From: Thermoanaerobaculia bacterium
GTDB taxonomy: Bacteria > Acidobacteriota > Thermoanaerobaculia > Gp7-AA8
DNA: 48,259 nt
Direction: 5' to 3'
Assembly (NCBI GenBank): GCA_017883235.1
Contig: JADGNY010000004.1
Coordinates: forward strand, 78,161-126,419
Below, piece after piece: positions 14,971-24,158 of the stretch. Position 1 is the first letter of the stretch; the number at the start of each line of letters is the position of its first letter. Both the position numbers and the translations under genes were made by a program. Under the pieces are notes generated by a model. The model ran no database searches. It saw nothing but the letters and a program-made list of their open reading frames with translations, and was not told where the DNA came from.

Positions 14971-16647
14971 TCACGCCGGGTTCGGGTCCGACGGGTGATC
15001 CTTCCAAAATTTGTTCATGATGAGCTGCTGGGCAATCGTCAGAAGGTTCTGCATCAGCCAGTAAAGCACGACGCCGGTCGGGAACTCCTTGAAAATCCAT
15101 CCCATCACCAACGGCATGATCAGGAACATCCGCTTCTGGGCCGGATCCGCCGTCGACGGCGTGATGGCCTGCTGGATGAACATCGTAATCGTCATCAGCG
15201 CCGGCGTGATGTAGTACGGATCCTTCATCGAGAGGTCGGTGATCCACAGCATGAACGGTGCCCCACGCAGCTCGATGGCGTGCGTGAGCAGACCGTAGAA
15301 CCCCCAGAGGATCGGGATCTGCAGCACGAACGGGAGACAGCCGCCCGCAGGATTGATTCCTTCCTGCTGATACAACTTCATCATCTCCGCGTTCATCTTC
15401 TGCTTCTGCTCGGGATCGGTCTTGGCCTTCTTGAAGCGTGCCTTGATCGACTCCATCTTCGGCTGAAGCTTCTGCATCTTCTTCATCGAGACGATCCACT
15501 TGTGCTGCAGCGGATAGAGCACGACTTTGATGATGATCGTCAGGACGATGATGGCGAAACCGTAGTTTTTCGTGAAGCGGTTCAGCCAGAGAAGAGCAGC
15601 CAGGAAGAACCGGGCGATGATGCCGAAGTAGCCCAACTGCAGCGTTTTCTCGAAGCCGTAGCGGTCGACGACCTTGGCCTCTTTCGGTCCGAAATAGGCG
15701 GCGCCGGAAACGACCCCATCCGGTGCGGCGTTGACGGCGGCGTACAGCTCGCGGCGTTTTTCGCTCTTGCCTCCGGCAGGGACGTCAATCGCTCGGATGA
15801 TCGCCCCGGACGACTTCTCCGGGCGCAGCACGGTGAGGAAGTAATTGTCCTCGACACCGACGTACTGCACCGAGGGGAAGATGCTGAGTGTGTCAGCCTT
15901 CTCGCGGCGAATGACCTTCAGGCTGTCGTCGTTCTGCATGACGCCATTGCCGGTGATGATGAACTGGTTGTCCTTCTCGTCAGGTCCAAGGGTCCGGATT
16001 CCCGGACCGATGGCGACGCGGTAGCCGATGGGCGGTGTTACGGAAACCGCGAAGTTGAAGAGATACTCGCCGTTGAAGCGAAAGGTCTTCGTGACGGCGT
16101 GGACGCCATCGGACCAGCGGTACTCGATGACGTGCGATCCCTTCTCATCGAACTCACGAACGGCGTAGAGCGCGCTGTTCGCAACGCGCGAGAAGTTCGC
16201 GTCTGTGGCTTCGATGGCGAAGGGGAAGTCGGTACGGTTCGGCTCGCGGTCTTTGACCAGCTCGACTTTGCTCTGATCGCTCTTCGAGCTCGGCTTGGCC
16301 TTGTAATTCGTGAGTTGAAACGAAATCAGCTCCGCCCCGCGGTTCGAGAACTTCGCGGCGAAGTCGTCGGTGATGACCTTCGTGATCGTTTGCGCGGATG
16401 CCGCGATCGGCTCGGCGGCAGGGACAGCGGCAGCCGGTTCGACCGTCGTTGTCGTCGTCGCTGTCGTCGTGGTCGACGTTGGAGGAGCGGCCGGAGCGGA
16501 AGCCGTCGTCGCGGTGGTCGCGGTTACCGCGGGCTTTTCCGGCACCGGCTTCTTCATCAGATCGGGAAAGAGCTTCGGAGCGACCGCCGCCCAAAGCCAG
16601 AGGAACCCGATCGAGATCAGTACTGCGACAAAGATTCGTTTTTCCAT
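14971..16647 (-). CDS. yidC: Membrane protein insertase YidC
   Basis: A 558-residue Gram-negative-type YidC: an N-terminal membrane segment (ILISIGFLWLWAAVAP-like, residues 7-27), a Thr/Ala/Pro linker, a large periplasmic domain (about 95-330), then the insertase core with five membrane segments, starting YFGIIARFFLAALLWLNRFT and including PAGGCLPFVLQIPILWGFYG. The 60KD_IMP core has the conserved basic loop after the second segment (MKKMQKLQPKMESIKARFKK). It inserts and folds inner-membrane proteins with or without SecYEG. The large periplasmic domain indicates a two-membrane cell. ATG 16647 follows the yidD stop by one base. Confidence 0.95.
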   Translation of the reverse strand: MEKRIFVAVLISIGFLWLWAAVAPKLFPDLMKKPVPEKPAVTATTATTASAPAAPPTSTTTTATTTTTVEPAAAVPAAEPIAASAQTITKVITDDFAAKFSNRGAELISFQLTNYKAKPSSKSDQSKVELVKDREPNRTDFPFAIEATDANFSRVANSALYAVREFDEKGSHVIEYRWSDGVHAVTKTFRFNGEYLFNFAVSVTPPIGYRVAIGPGIRTLGPDEKDNQFIITGNGVMQNDDSLKVIRREKADTLSIFPSVQYVGVEDNYFLTVLRPEKSSGAIIRAIDVPAGGKSEKRRELYAAVNAAPDGVVSGAAYFGPKEAKVVDRYGFEKTLQLGYFGIIARFFLAALLWLNRFTKNYGFAIIVLTIIIKVVLYPLQHKWIVSMKKMQKLQPKMESIKARFKKAKTDPEQKQKMNAEMMKLYQQEGINPAGGCLPFVLQIPILWGFYGLLTHAIELRGAPFMLWITDLSMKDPYYITPALMTITMFIQQAITPSTADPAQKRMFLIMPLVMGWIFKEFPTGVVLYWLMQNLLTIAQQLIMNKFWKDHPSDPNPA

Positions 16648-16648
16648 C

Positions 16649-16858
16649 TCAAGGGACCGGGTCCCAACCTCCAGGATTGAACGGGTGGCAGCGTGCGAGC
16701 CTGCGCAGGCCGAGCCAGACTCCGCGCAGTGTGCCGTGCTTTTCGATCGCCTGCATCATGTAAATCGAACAGGTGGGGTCGAAGCGACACATCGGCGGCA
16801 GCAATGGCGAGAGAAATCGTTTGTAAAAACGGAGCGGAACAAGAGCGATCGAACGCAT
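16649..16858 (-). CDS. yidD: Membrane protein insertion efficiency factor YidD
   Basis: A 69-residue YidD (DUF37). The pattern is complete: [34 protein letters not shown], then a [19 protein letters not shown] stretch. Three conserved cysteines are visible (CRF, CSI, CHP). It is a small amphipathic inner-membrane protein that helps YidC-dependent insertion. The gene starts three bases after the rnpA stop and ends one base before yidC. Confidence 0.95.
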   Translation of the reverse strand: MRSIALVPLRFYKRFLSPLLPPMCRFDPTCSIYMMQAIEKHGTLRGVWLGLRRLARCHPFNPGGWDPVP

Positions 16859-16861
16859 GAC

Positions 16862-17260
16862 TCATCGGGAACCGGCGCTCTCTGATACGACGCGCTTCAA
16901 GGCGCGTTGCAAGTCGAGACTATAGTCCGGCCATTCAGCCTGCGCGGCGTTCGGCTTGATGTTCACAACGACGTCGATGGCACGGCTGTCGAGGCCGAGC
17001 GGCTCTCGCTGGCGGCGATAGATCTCCCGCGTCCACCGTTTGAGCCGGTTGCGCACGTTGGCTTTGCCGCTTTTCTTGGTCGCGGTGATGCCGACCCGCG
17101 AGTACGGCAAGCCGTTGGCGGCAAAAAAGAGCACGCTGTAGCGAGAAAAGAGTTTGCGGCCGGCCTCGTAGACGCGAAGGAATTCGCGACGTTTTGCCAA
17201 TCGTTTCTCTTTCGGCAGAGCCTCGGAGCTGGCGGAAAGTCCGCCGGCATCGGCTGACAA
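16862..17260 (-). CDS. rnpA: Ribonuclease P protein component
   Basis: The protein subunit of RNase P, which matures tRNA 5' ends with the catalytic RNA. The RNR signature is plain: GKANVRNRLKRWTREIYRR, preceded by SRYSVLFFAANGLPYSRVGI. The usual N-terminus (LPKEKRLAKRREFLRVYEAG) starts at residue 16; the frame has no ATG. A TTG at 17260, five bases after rpmH, gives 132 residues with a 15-residue extension; a start near LPKEK would need a CTG. The true start is uncertain. Confidence 0.93.
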   Translation of the reverse strand: MSADAGGLSASSEALPKEKRLAKRREFLRVYEAGRKLFSRYSVLFFAANGLPYSRVGITATKKSGKANVRNRLKRWTREIYRRQREPLGLDSRAIDVVVNIKPNAAQAEWPDYSLDLQRALKRVVSESAGSR

Positions 17261-17264
17261 AGGA

Positions 17265-17399
17265 CTAGACCGCCAGGCGCTTGCGGCCCTTACGGCGGCG
17301 GCGCGAAAGCACCGCCTGCCCGTCTTTGGTCCGCATCCGGACCAGAAAACCGTGCGTGCGCTTGCGGCGGCGGTTGTTCGGCTGAAATGTACGCTTCAT
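17265..17399 (-). CDS. rpmH: Ribosomal protein bL34
   Basis: A 44-residue bL34. The sequence begins [19 protein letters not shown] and continues [20 protein letters not shown], then KRLAV and a TAG stop at 17265-17267. It matches the family along its whole length. AAGG with a short spacer precedes ATG 17399. It is the first gene of the leftward operon rpmH-rnpA-yidD-yidC-jag-mnmE-mnmG-rsmG-parA-parB and has a strong promoter directly upstream. Confidence 0.98.
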   Translation of the reverse strand: MKRTFQPNNRRRKRTHGFLVRMRTKDGQAVLSRRRRKGRKRLAV

Positions 17400-17431
17400 G
17401 TTTTCCTTAACCTTCTGAAAAGAAAGCGGGG

Positions 17432-17460
17432 AGTATAGCGGCGGGTCGGAGGGTCGTCAA
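17432..17460 (-). promoter_or_regulatory. Sigma70-type promoter of rpmH
   Basis: Read on the minus strand: -35 TTGACG (17455-17460), a 17-base spacer, -10 TATACT (17432-17437), with the rpmH ATG 32 bp further on. This is the best sigma70-type match found in the window. Confidence 0.75.
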
Positions 17461-17518
17461 ACCAGCCAGCGACCGGGCGGAACGTGGGGTGGTAGTGGGC
17501 TATTCCGCGGCCTCGCGG

Positions 17519-17549
17519 TTGCCCCAGCCGAACGGCCGTGTGCTATATT
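17519..17549 (+). promoter_or_regulatory. Candidate dnaA promoter
   Basis: TTGCCC at 17519-17524 and an extended -10 TGCTATATT (hexamer TATATT 17544-17549) with a 19-base spacer. The spacing is long but the TG extension may compensate. The DnaA-box-like cluster at 17574-17604 would lie just downstream of the start, suited to autoregulation. Confidence 0.4.
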
Positions 17550-17573
17550 CGCCTCCCCTTTTTCAGGTCGGGA

Positions 17574-17604
17574 TTTTCCGCAGTTGTGGAAAAGCTGTGG
17601 ATTT
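17574..17604. promoter_or_regulatory. Cluster of three DnaA-box-like 9-mers upstream of dnaA
   Basis: TTTTCCGCA at 17574 (plus), TGTGGAAAA at 17585 (minus strand TTTTCCACA, matches TTWTNCACA) and TGTGGATTT at 17596 (minus strand AAATCCACA). Starts are exactly 11 bp apart, about one helical turn. Only the middle one fits the standard consensus fully. Confidence 0.6.
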
Positions 17605-17643
17605 TCAGAAGGATAGACCCCGCCCGGCAGTGAATCTGCGACG

Positions 17644-18954
17644 ATGAATCTATGGAAGCAAGTCCTCGATCGGCTCGAGCAAACCATTGACACGGCTCAG
17701 TATGAAACGTGGTTTGTGCCCACCCGTTTCCTCGCCCAGAAGGGCGACACGATCGATGTGAGTGTGCCGTCGCAGCGCTTCGTGAGCGAGATCCGTCAGA
17801 ACTACGCCCAGCAGATCCGCGCCATCCTCGACGAGCTTTCGACCGATCATCTCAACCTCCACCTCGTCGCCGACACCGAGACCGCCGGCGATGTCGTCCT
17901 CCCCTCCGGGCCACCCGCGGCCGTCGACCTGCCCACATCCATCTTCAATCCTGGATACCGTTTCGAGACCTTCGTCGTCGGCAAATCGAACGAGCTGGCA
18001 TTCGCCGCATCGAAATCGATCGCGGAAAACCCCGCCGGTTCCTTCAATCCCCTGTTCATCTACGGTGGTGCGGGGCTCGGCAAGACGCATCTGATCCAGG
18101 CAATCGGACAGCAGCTTCGAGACAATAAGCCCGGCGCAAAGGTTGTCTATATGTCAGCGGACGCGTTCATCAACGAACTCATCACCTCGATCCGTTACGA
18201 CCGGATGCAGCTCTTCCGCGACCGCTACCGCAAGGTCGACTCCCTCCTCCTCGACGACATTCAGTTCATGGCGGGCAAGGAGCGAACCCAGGAGGAGTTC
18301 TTCCACACCTTCAACGCGCTGTATGAAGCGCAGAAGCAAATCGTCTTCACGTCTGACGCGCCTCCGAAAGAGATCCCGACGCTCGAAGATCGCCTCCGTT
18401 CGCGCTTCGAGTGGGGCTTGATCGCCGACATCCAACCGCCTGACCTCGAGACAAAGGTGGCCATCCTCCGCAGAAAGGCAGAGGAGAAAAAGATCGATCT
18501 GCCGAACGACGCTGCTCTCTTCATTGCCGAGCGCGTGCGCACGAACATCCGCGAGCTAGAAGGTTTGCTCAACCGCGTGGTGGTCTACGCGTCGATGGCC
18601 GGCCGGCAGGAGATCTCACTCGAGCTGACCAAGGAAGCGCTCAAGGAACTGCTGTCGAAAGACAACAAGCCGATCACACCGCCGGAGATCGTTCGTGTCG
18701 TCGCCGCGCATTACGGCACCACGGTGACCAATCTCAAATCCAAATCGAACGCCCAAACCATCGCTTTCCCACGCCAGGTGGCGATGTACATGTGCAAGCA
18801 TCTGACGGACCTTTCGTACCCGGAGATCGGCCGCATCTTCAACAACAAGCATCACTCCACGGTGATGTACTCGGTTGAAAAGATCGACGAGAAGATGCAG
18901 AACGACCCTCAGTTCGCGCGCGTGCTCGAAGGGCTGATGAAGCAGTTCCGATGA
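17644..18954 (+). CDS. dnaA: Chromosomal replication initiator DnaA
   Basis: A 436-residue DnaA. Domain I opens MNLWKQVLDRLEQTIDTAQY; domain III (AAA+) starts at FNPGYRFETFVVGKSNELAF, with Walker A GGAGLGKTHL, Walker B SLLLDDIQFM and the sensor/arginine-finger region LRSRFEWGLIADIQPPDLET; domain IV ends with the DNA-binding signature NKHHSTVMYSVEKI. Its length and motifs are standard. ATG 17644 has no strong ribosome site. It faces away from rpmH, so replication and transcription run in the same direction on this arm. Confidence 0.97.
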   Translation: MNLWKQVLDRLEQTIDTAQYETWFVPTRFLAQKGDTIDVSVPSQRFVSEIRQNYAQQIRAILDELSTDHLNLHLVADTETAGDVVLPSGPPAAVDLPTSIFNPGYRFETFVVGKSNELAFAASKSIAENPAGSFNPLFIYGGAGLGKTHLIQAIGQQLRDNKPGAKVVYMSADAFINELITSIRYDRMQLFRDRYRKVDSLLLDDIQFMAGKERTQEEFFHTFNALYEAQKQIVFTSDAPPKEIPTLEDRLRSRFEWGLIADIQPPDLETKVAILRRKAEEKKIDLPNDAALFIAERVRTNIRELEGLLNRVVVYASMAGRQEISLELTKEALKELLSKDNKPITPPEIVRVVAAHYGTTVTNLKSKSNAQTIAFPRQVAMYMCKHLTDLSYPEIGRIFNNKHHSTVMYSVEKIDEKMQNDPQFARVLEGLMKQFR

Positions 18955-18968
18955 TGAGGTCCAACTTT

Positions 18969-19058
18969 ATCCTGAGGAGCGGAGCGACGAAGGATCTGCC
19001 GGCGAAGTCCACCAGCGTTCATGCTCGCCAGATCCTTCGTCGCTTTGCTCCTCAGGAT
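18969..19058. repeat. Long inverted repeat (CCTGAGGAGCGGAGCGACGA family)
   Basis: Arms 18969-18998 and 19029-19058, each 30 bp, pair with only two or three mismatches around a 30-base loop. The arm runs ATCCTGAGGAGC, GGAGCGACGAAGGATCTG; the second is its complement with a TTTGC variant. It starts 15 bp after the dnaA stop and could also act as a transcription barrier before dnaN. Confidence 0.88.
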
Positions 19059-19187
19059 TTGAAATCCACAGCCTCTGCGGAAAGGTCCGTCGAAATCCTG
19101 CGGACAAAAGCGGTCTCGTTTCGGGGCCACCGTCCGACTGCGGAAAACAGGAGAAATCTCCATCGATTTTCCACACGGAAACCCGCA

Positions 19188-19215
19188 GTTTCACCGAGGA
19201 AGGAACTGCTATACT
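19188..19215 (+). promoter_or_regulatory. Candidate dnaN promoter
   Basis: TATACT at 19210-19215 is a good -10; the only -35 candidate is GTTTCA (19188-19193, spacer 16), which is weak. Transcription from here would pass through the trinucleotide unwinding element before dnaN. Confidence 0.35.
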
Positions 19216-19307
19216 TTCGAAACCTTTGCAGCGTGATGCCGAGTTTTTCCGCACGCATCTACTACCACTACCACTAAGAATAAAGACTTTGTTCTGAAGG
19301 AAGAGAC

Positions 19308-20438
19308 ATGGAGCTGACCGTTGCAAAAACTGATCTTCAGAAAGAGCTGCAGCTCTGCCAGGGAGTCGTCGAAAAGCGCTCGACGATTCCGATCCTATCG
19401 AACGTGCTGCTCCGCGCCGAAGACGGCCGGCTGCAGATGGCCGCGACCGATCTCGACGTAACGATTCTCAGTTCCTGCCCCGCACGCATCACCACCCCGG
19501 GCGGCGTAACGATCGAGGCGAAACGGCTATTCGACATCGTCCGCTCACTTCCCGACGAGGACGTTCACATCACGCTGCAGGAGAACAACTCGCTCCTCAT
19601 CGATTCCGGAACAGCCAAGTTCCGTCTGCTTGGATTGCCCGCCGAGGACTATCCGACGCTGCCGACTGTCAACGTCACGGAGTCATACGACATCCCACTC
19701 GATGAGCTGAAGACCATGGTCGCAAAAGTAAAGTTTGCGATCACGCACGAGGAGACGCGTTTCCAACTCAACGGCGCCCTTCTCAAGGTGCTGCCGACAA
19801 AGATGGAGATGGTTGCCACCGATGGTCATCGCATGGCGCTGATCAACTTCCCGCAGGGCAGCAAAGGCAAAGGCAAAGTCAACGAGTTGACGATTCTCGT
19901 GCCCCGCAAGGCGATGGAAGAGATCATGCGTCTCGAGCCGGGCGAGGACGGCACGGTGCGTTTCGGTGTGTCAGAGAACCATCTCTTCTTCGAGGCTGCC
20001 GAGCGGCGTCTGCTCGCGCGAATGATCGACGTCAACTTCCCGAACTACATGGAAGTCATCGCCCGCGATAACGATCGCAGGGTGCTCGTCGATCGCGAGC
20101 GGCTGCTTGCGACGATCCGCCGTATCTCGCTCGTGGCGAACGAAAGGACGCGCGCCGTCCGGTTCGACTTTGCGCCGGGCAAACTGACGGTCTCGTCAAC
20201 GAACCCGGAGCTCGGTGATGCCCGCGAGACAGTTCCCATCGACTATGCCGGCAATCCCTTCTTCGTCGGTCTCAACGCCGCATACGTGACCGACTTTTTG
20301 AGCGCCGTCGACACGCAGCAGGTATCGCTCGATCTGAAGGACGAGAACAGCCAATGCATCGGTCGTCCATCGTCGAACGACGCCGACCTGGCGTACGAAT
20401 ATCTGTACGTGGTCATGCCGATGCGTTTGACGGCCTGA
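19308..20438 (+). CDS. dnaN: DNA polymerase III beta clamp
   Basis: A 376-residue sliding clamp. The three repeated clamp domains are visible: the first begins MELTVAKTDLQKELQLCQGV with KRSTIPILSNVLL; the second is near ALLKVLPTKMEMVATDGHRM; the third includes VDRERLLATIRRISLVANER and FFVGLNAAYVTDFL. It ends VVMPMRLTA, the conserved M-P-M-R-L tail lining the peptide-binding pocket. AGGAAG lies eight bases before the ATG. The stop codon is the first part of a dispersed palindromic repeat. recF follows 65 bp later. Confidence 0.97.
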   Translation: MELTVAKTDLQKELQLCQGVVEKRSTIPILSNVLLRAEDGRLQMAATDLDVTILSSCPARITTPGGVTIEAKRLFDIVRSLPDEDVHITLQENNSLLIDSGTAKFRLLGLPAEDYPTLPTVNVTESYDIPLDELKTMVAKVKFAITHEETRFQLNGALLKVLPTKMEMVATDGHRMALINFPQGSKGKGKVNELTILVPRKAMEEIMRLEPGEDGTVRFGVSENHLFFEAAERRLLARMIDVNFPNYMEVIARDNDRRVLVDRERLLATIRRISLVANERTRAVRFDFAPGKLTVSSTNPELGDARETVPIDYAGNPFFVGLNAAYVTDFLSAVDTQQVSLDLKDENSQCIGRPSSNDADLAYEYLYVVMPMRLTA

Positions 20439-20477
20439 GCCGGCACGGCCGGCAGCGTTGATTGCCCAAGGCTCGGC
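20438..20477 (+). repeat. Single copy of the GCCGGCACGGCCGGC repeat family
   Basis: Starts at the last base of the dnaN stop codon and reads AGCCGGCACGGCCGGC, then AGCGTTGATTGCCCAAGGCT and CGGCC. It is the same unit as 4862-4905, with about four differences. It fills most of the dnaN-recF gap. Confidence 0.88.
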
Positions 20478-20503
20478 CAACAGTGGCGTCTGAATAGACC
20501 TCC

Positions 20504-21574
20504 GTGATTCTCCGCAGCCTCACAAACCAACACTTCCGCAACCTCGCCTCCGAAGAGGTAACGTTTCACGATCAGGTCAACATCGTCGTCGGCCGCAACG
20601 GTCAGGGGAAGACCAACCTTCTCGAAGCAATCTACTTCCTGGCGACGACGAAGTCGTTCCGCACGGCGCGCGTGGCCAGCGTCTTTCAATTCGGATCGCC
20701 GAGTGTCTTCGTCTCCGGGCTGTTGCATCGCTTTGGTGTCGACAAGACGCTCTCGGTCGGATTGGAGACCGGTGAGGTAAGGCGTCGCGCGCTGCTGATC
20801 AACGGCGAGCGCGTAGCGCTGCCGGGGTATGTCAACACGATGAGCGTCTTCGCCTACTCGTCCGCGCGGCTGGATATTCTTCGCGGCGCGCCGGAAGAAC
20901 GGCGGCGTTTTCTCGATCGCGGCATCGCCAGTATCGACCCTGCCTATCTCGAAGCGGTCAGCCGCTACGGACGTGCTCTGCGGCAGCGCAACGCGCTCCT
21001 TGCGAGCGGTGACACGTCATCGCTCAATGCGTGGGATGCGGAGCTCGCCGCGGCGGCCGCTCCGCTCCAGGAAGGAAGGAGCGCGTACACCGAGGCGCTC
21101 ATCGGAGCGTTCGTGGAGATCGTTGCGGAGCACGGATACCACATCCGCAATCTCGCGGTCGGCTACCAGCCGAGCAGCGTGGACGCCCTTCCACACATAC
21201 GGCGCGAGGAGTTGCGGGCGCGGATGTCCCTTGTCGGGCCGCAGCGCGATCTACTCGAGTTTTCGGTGGACGGAAGGCCTGCCGCCGAGGTGTTGTCGGG
21301 AGGGGAGCAGAAGATGGTCGTCCTCTTCCTGAAATTCGCCAAACTGAATCTTTTCCGGCGTCGTTTTGACGAGCCTGCATTGTTTCTTCTCGACGACATC
21401 GATGCCGAGCTCGACCTCGAAATACTCGAACAACTGCTGCTCAAACTGCCGTCTCAGACGCAGGTTTTTGCAACCTCTGCAAAAGAACGGTTCCTGCGGA
21501 CGCTGGAAGCGGGACCGCATCGCCGCTTACTCATTGAAAATGGGCTGGTTACATCGATCTCCGATTTGCCGTGA
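20504..21574 (+). CDS. recF: DNA replication and repair protein RecF
   Basis: A 356-residue SMC-like ATPase that loads RecA at gaps. The GTG start at 20504 gives the standard N-terminus MILRSLTNQHFRNLASEEV. Walker A is GRNGQGKTNLLEAIYFL, the ABC signature is VLSGGEQKMVVLFLKFAKL and Walker B is ALFLLDDIDAELDLEIL; the closing segment QTQVFATSAKER is also typical. A CTCC/AGACC context gives a weak ribosome site. It lies in the canonical dnaN-recF-gyrB order. Confidence 0.95.
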   Translation: MILRSLTNQHFRNLASEEVTFHDQVNIVVGRNGQGKTNLLEAIYFLATTKSFRTARVASVFQFGSPSVFVSGLLHRFGVDKTLSVGLETGEVRRRALLINGERVALPGYVNTMSVFAYSSARLDILRGAPEERRRFLDRGIASIDPAYLEAVSRYGRALRQRNALLASGDTSSLNAWDAELAAAAAPLQEGRSAYTEALIGAFVEIVAEHGYHIRNLAVGYQPSSVDALPHIRREELRARMSLVGPQRDLLEFSVDGRPAAEVLSGGEQKMVVLFLKFAKLNLFRRRFDEPALFLLDDIDAELDLEILEQLLLKLPSQTQVFATSAKERFLRTLEAGPHRRLLIENGLVTSISDLP

Positions 21575-21701
21575 AACGTTCCGTGGAACGCAATATTCGC
21601 GGTACAATTCGGCGTTCTCAAACGCGGCGTGCACCTCGCGAAAATGGCTCGTCGGGAGACGCGCCAACCTACCGCACAACCCAACGCTGGAAAGCAATTG
21701 A

Positions 21702-24157
<2,456 letters not shown>

Positions 24158-24158
<1 letters not shown>

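Larger units (their letters stand above)
18955..19307. other. Candidate oriC between dnaA and dnaN
   Basis: A 353-bp gap without a gene. From left to right it holds a 30-bp-arm palindrome (18969-19058), DnaA-box-like 9-mers at 19062 (AAATCCACA), 19139 (TGCGGAAAA, minus) and 19167 (TTTTCCACA), a TATACT hexamer (19210), TTTTCCGCA at 19245, and a trinucleotide run CTACTACCACTACCACTA (19259-19276) followed by AAGAATAAAG. The last part resembles the basal unwinding element of Bacillus subtilis oriC, also between dnaA and dnaN. Gene polarity flips on the other side of dnaA, consistent with the origin lying here. Confidence 0.65.

Noticed and set aside
14071-16680. An 869-residue open frame on the plus strand
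   Set aside because: It is antisense to jag and yidC, both clear by motif and operon position; long antisense frames are expected at this GC content.
21577-21590. GTTCCGTGGAAC, similar to parS
   Set aside because: It lacks two bases of the CACGTG core and is not a palindrome.
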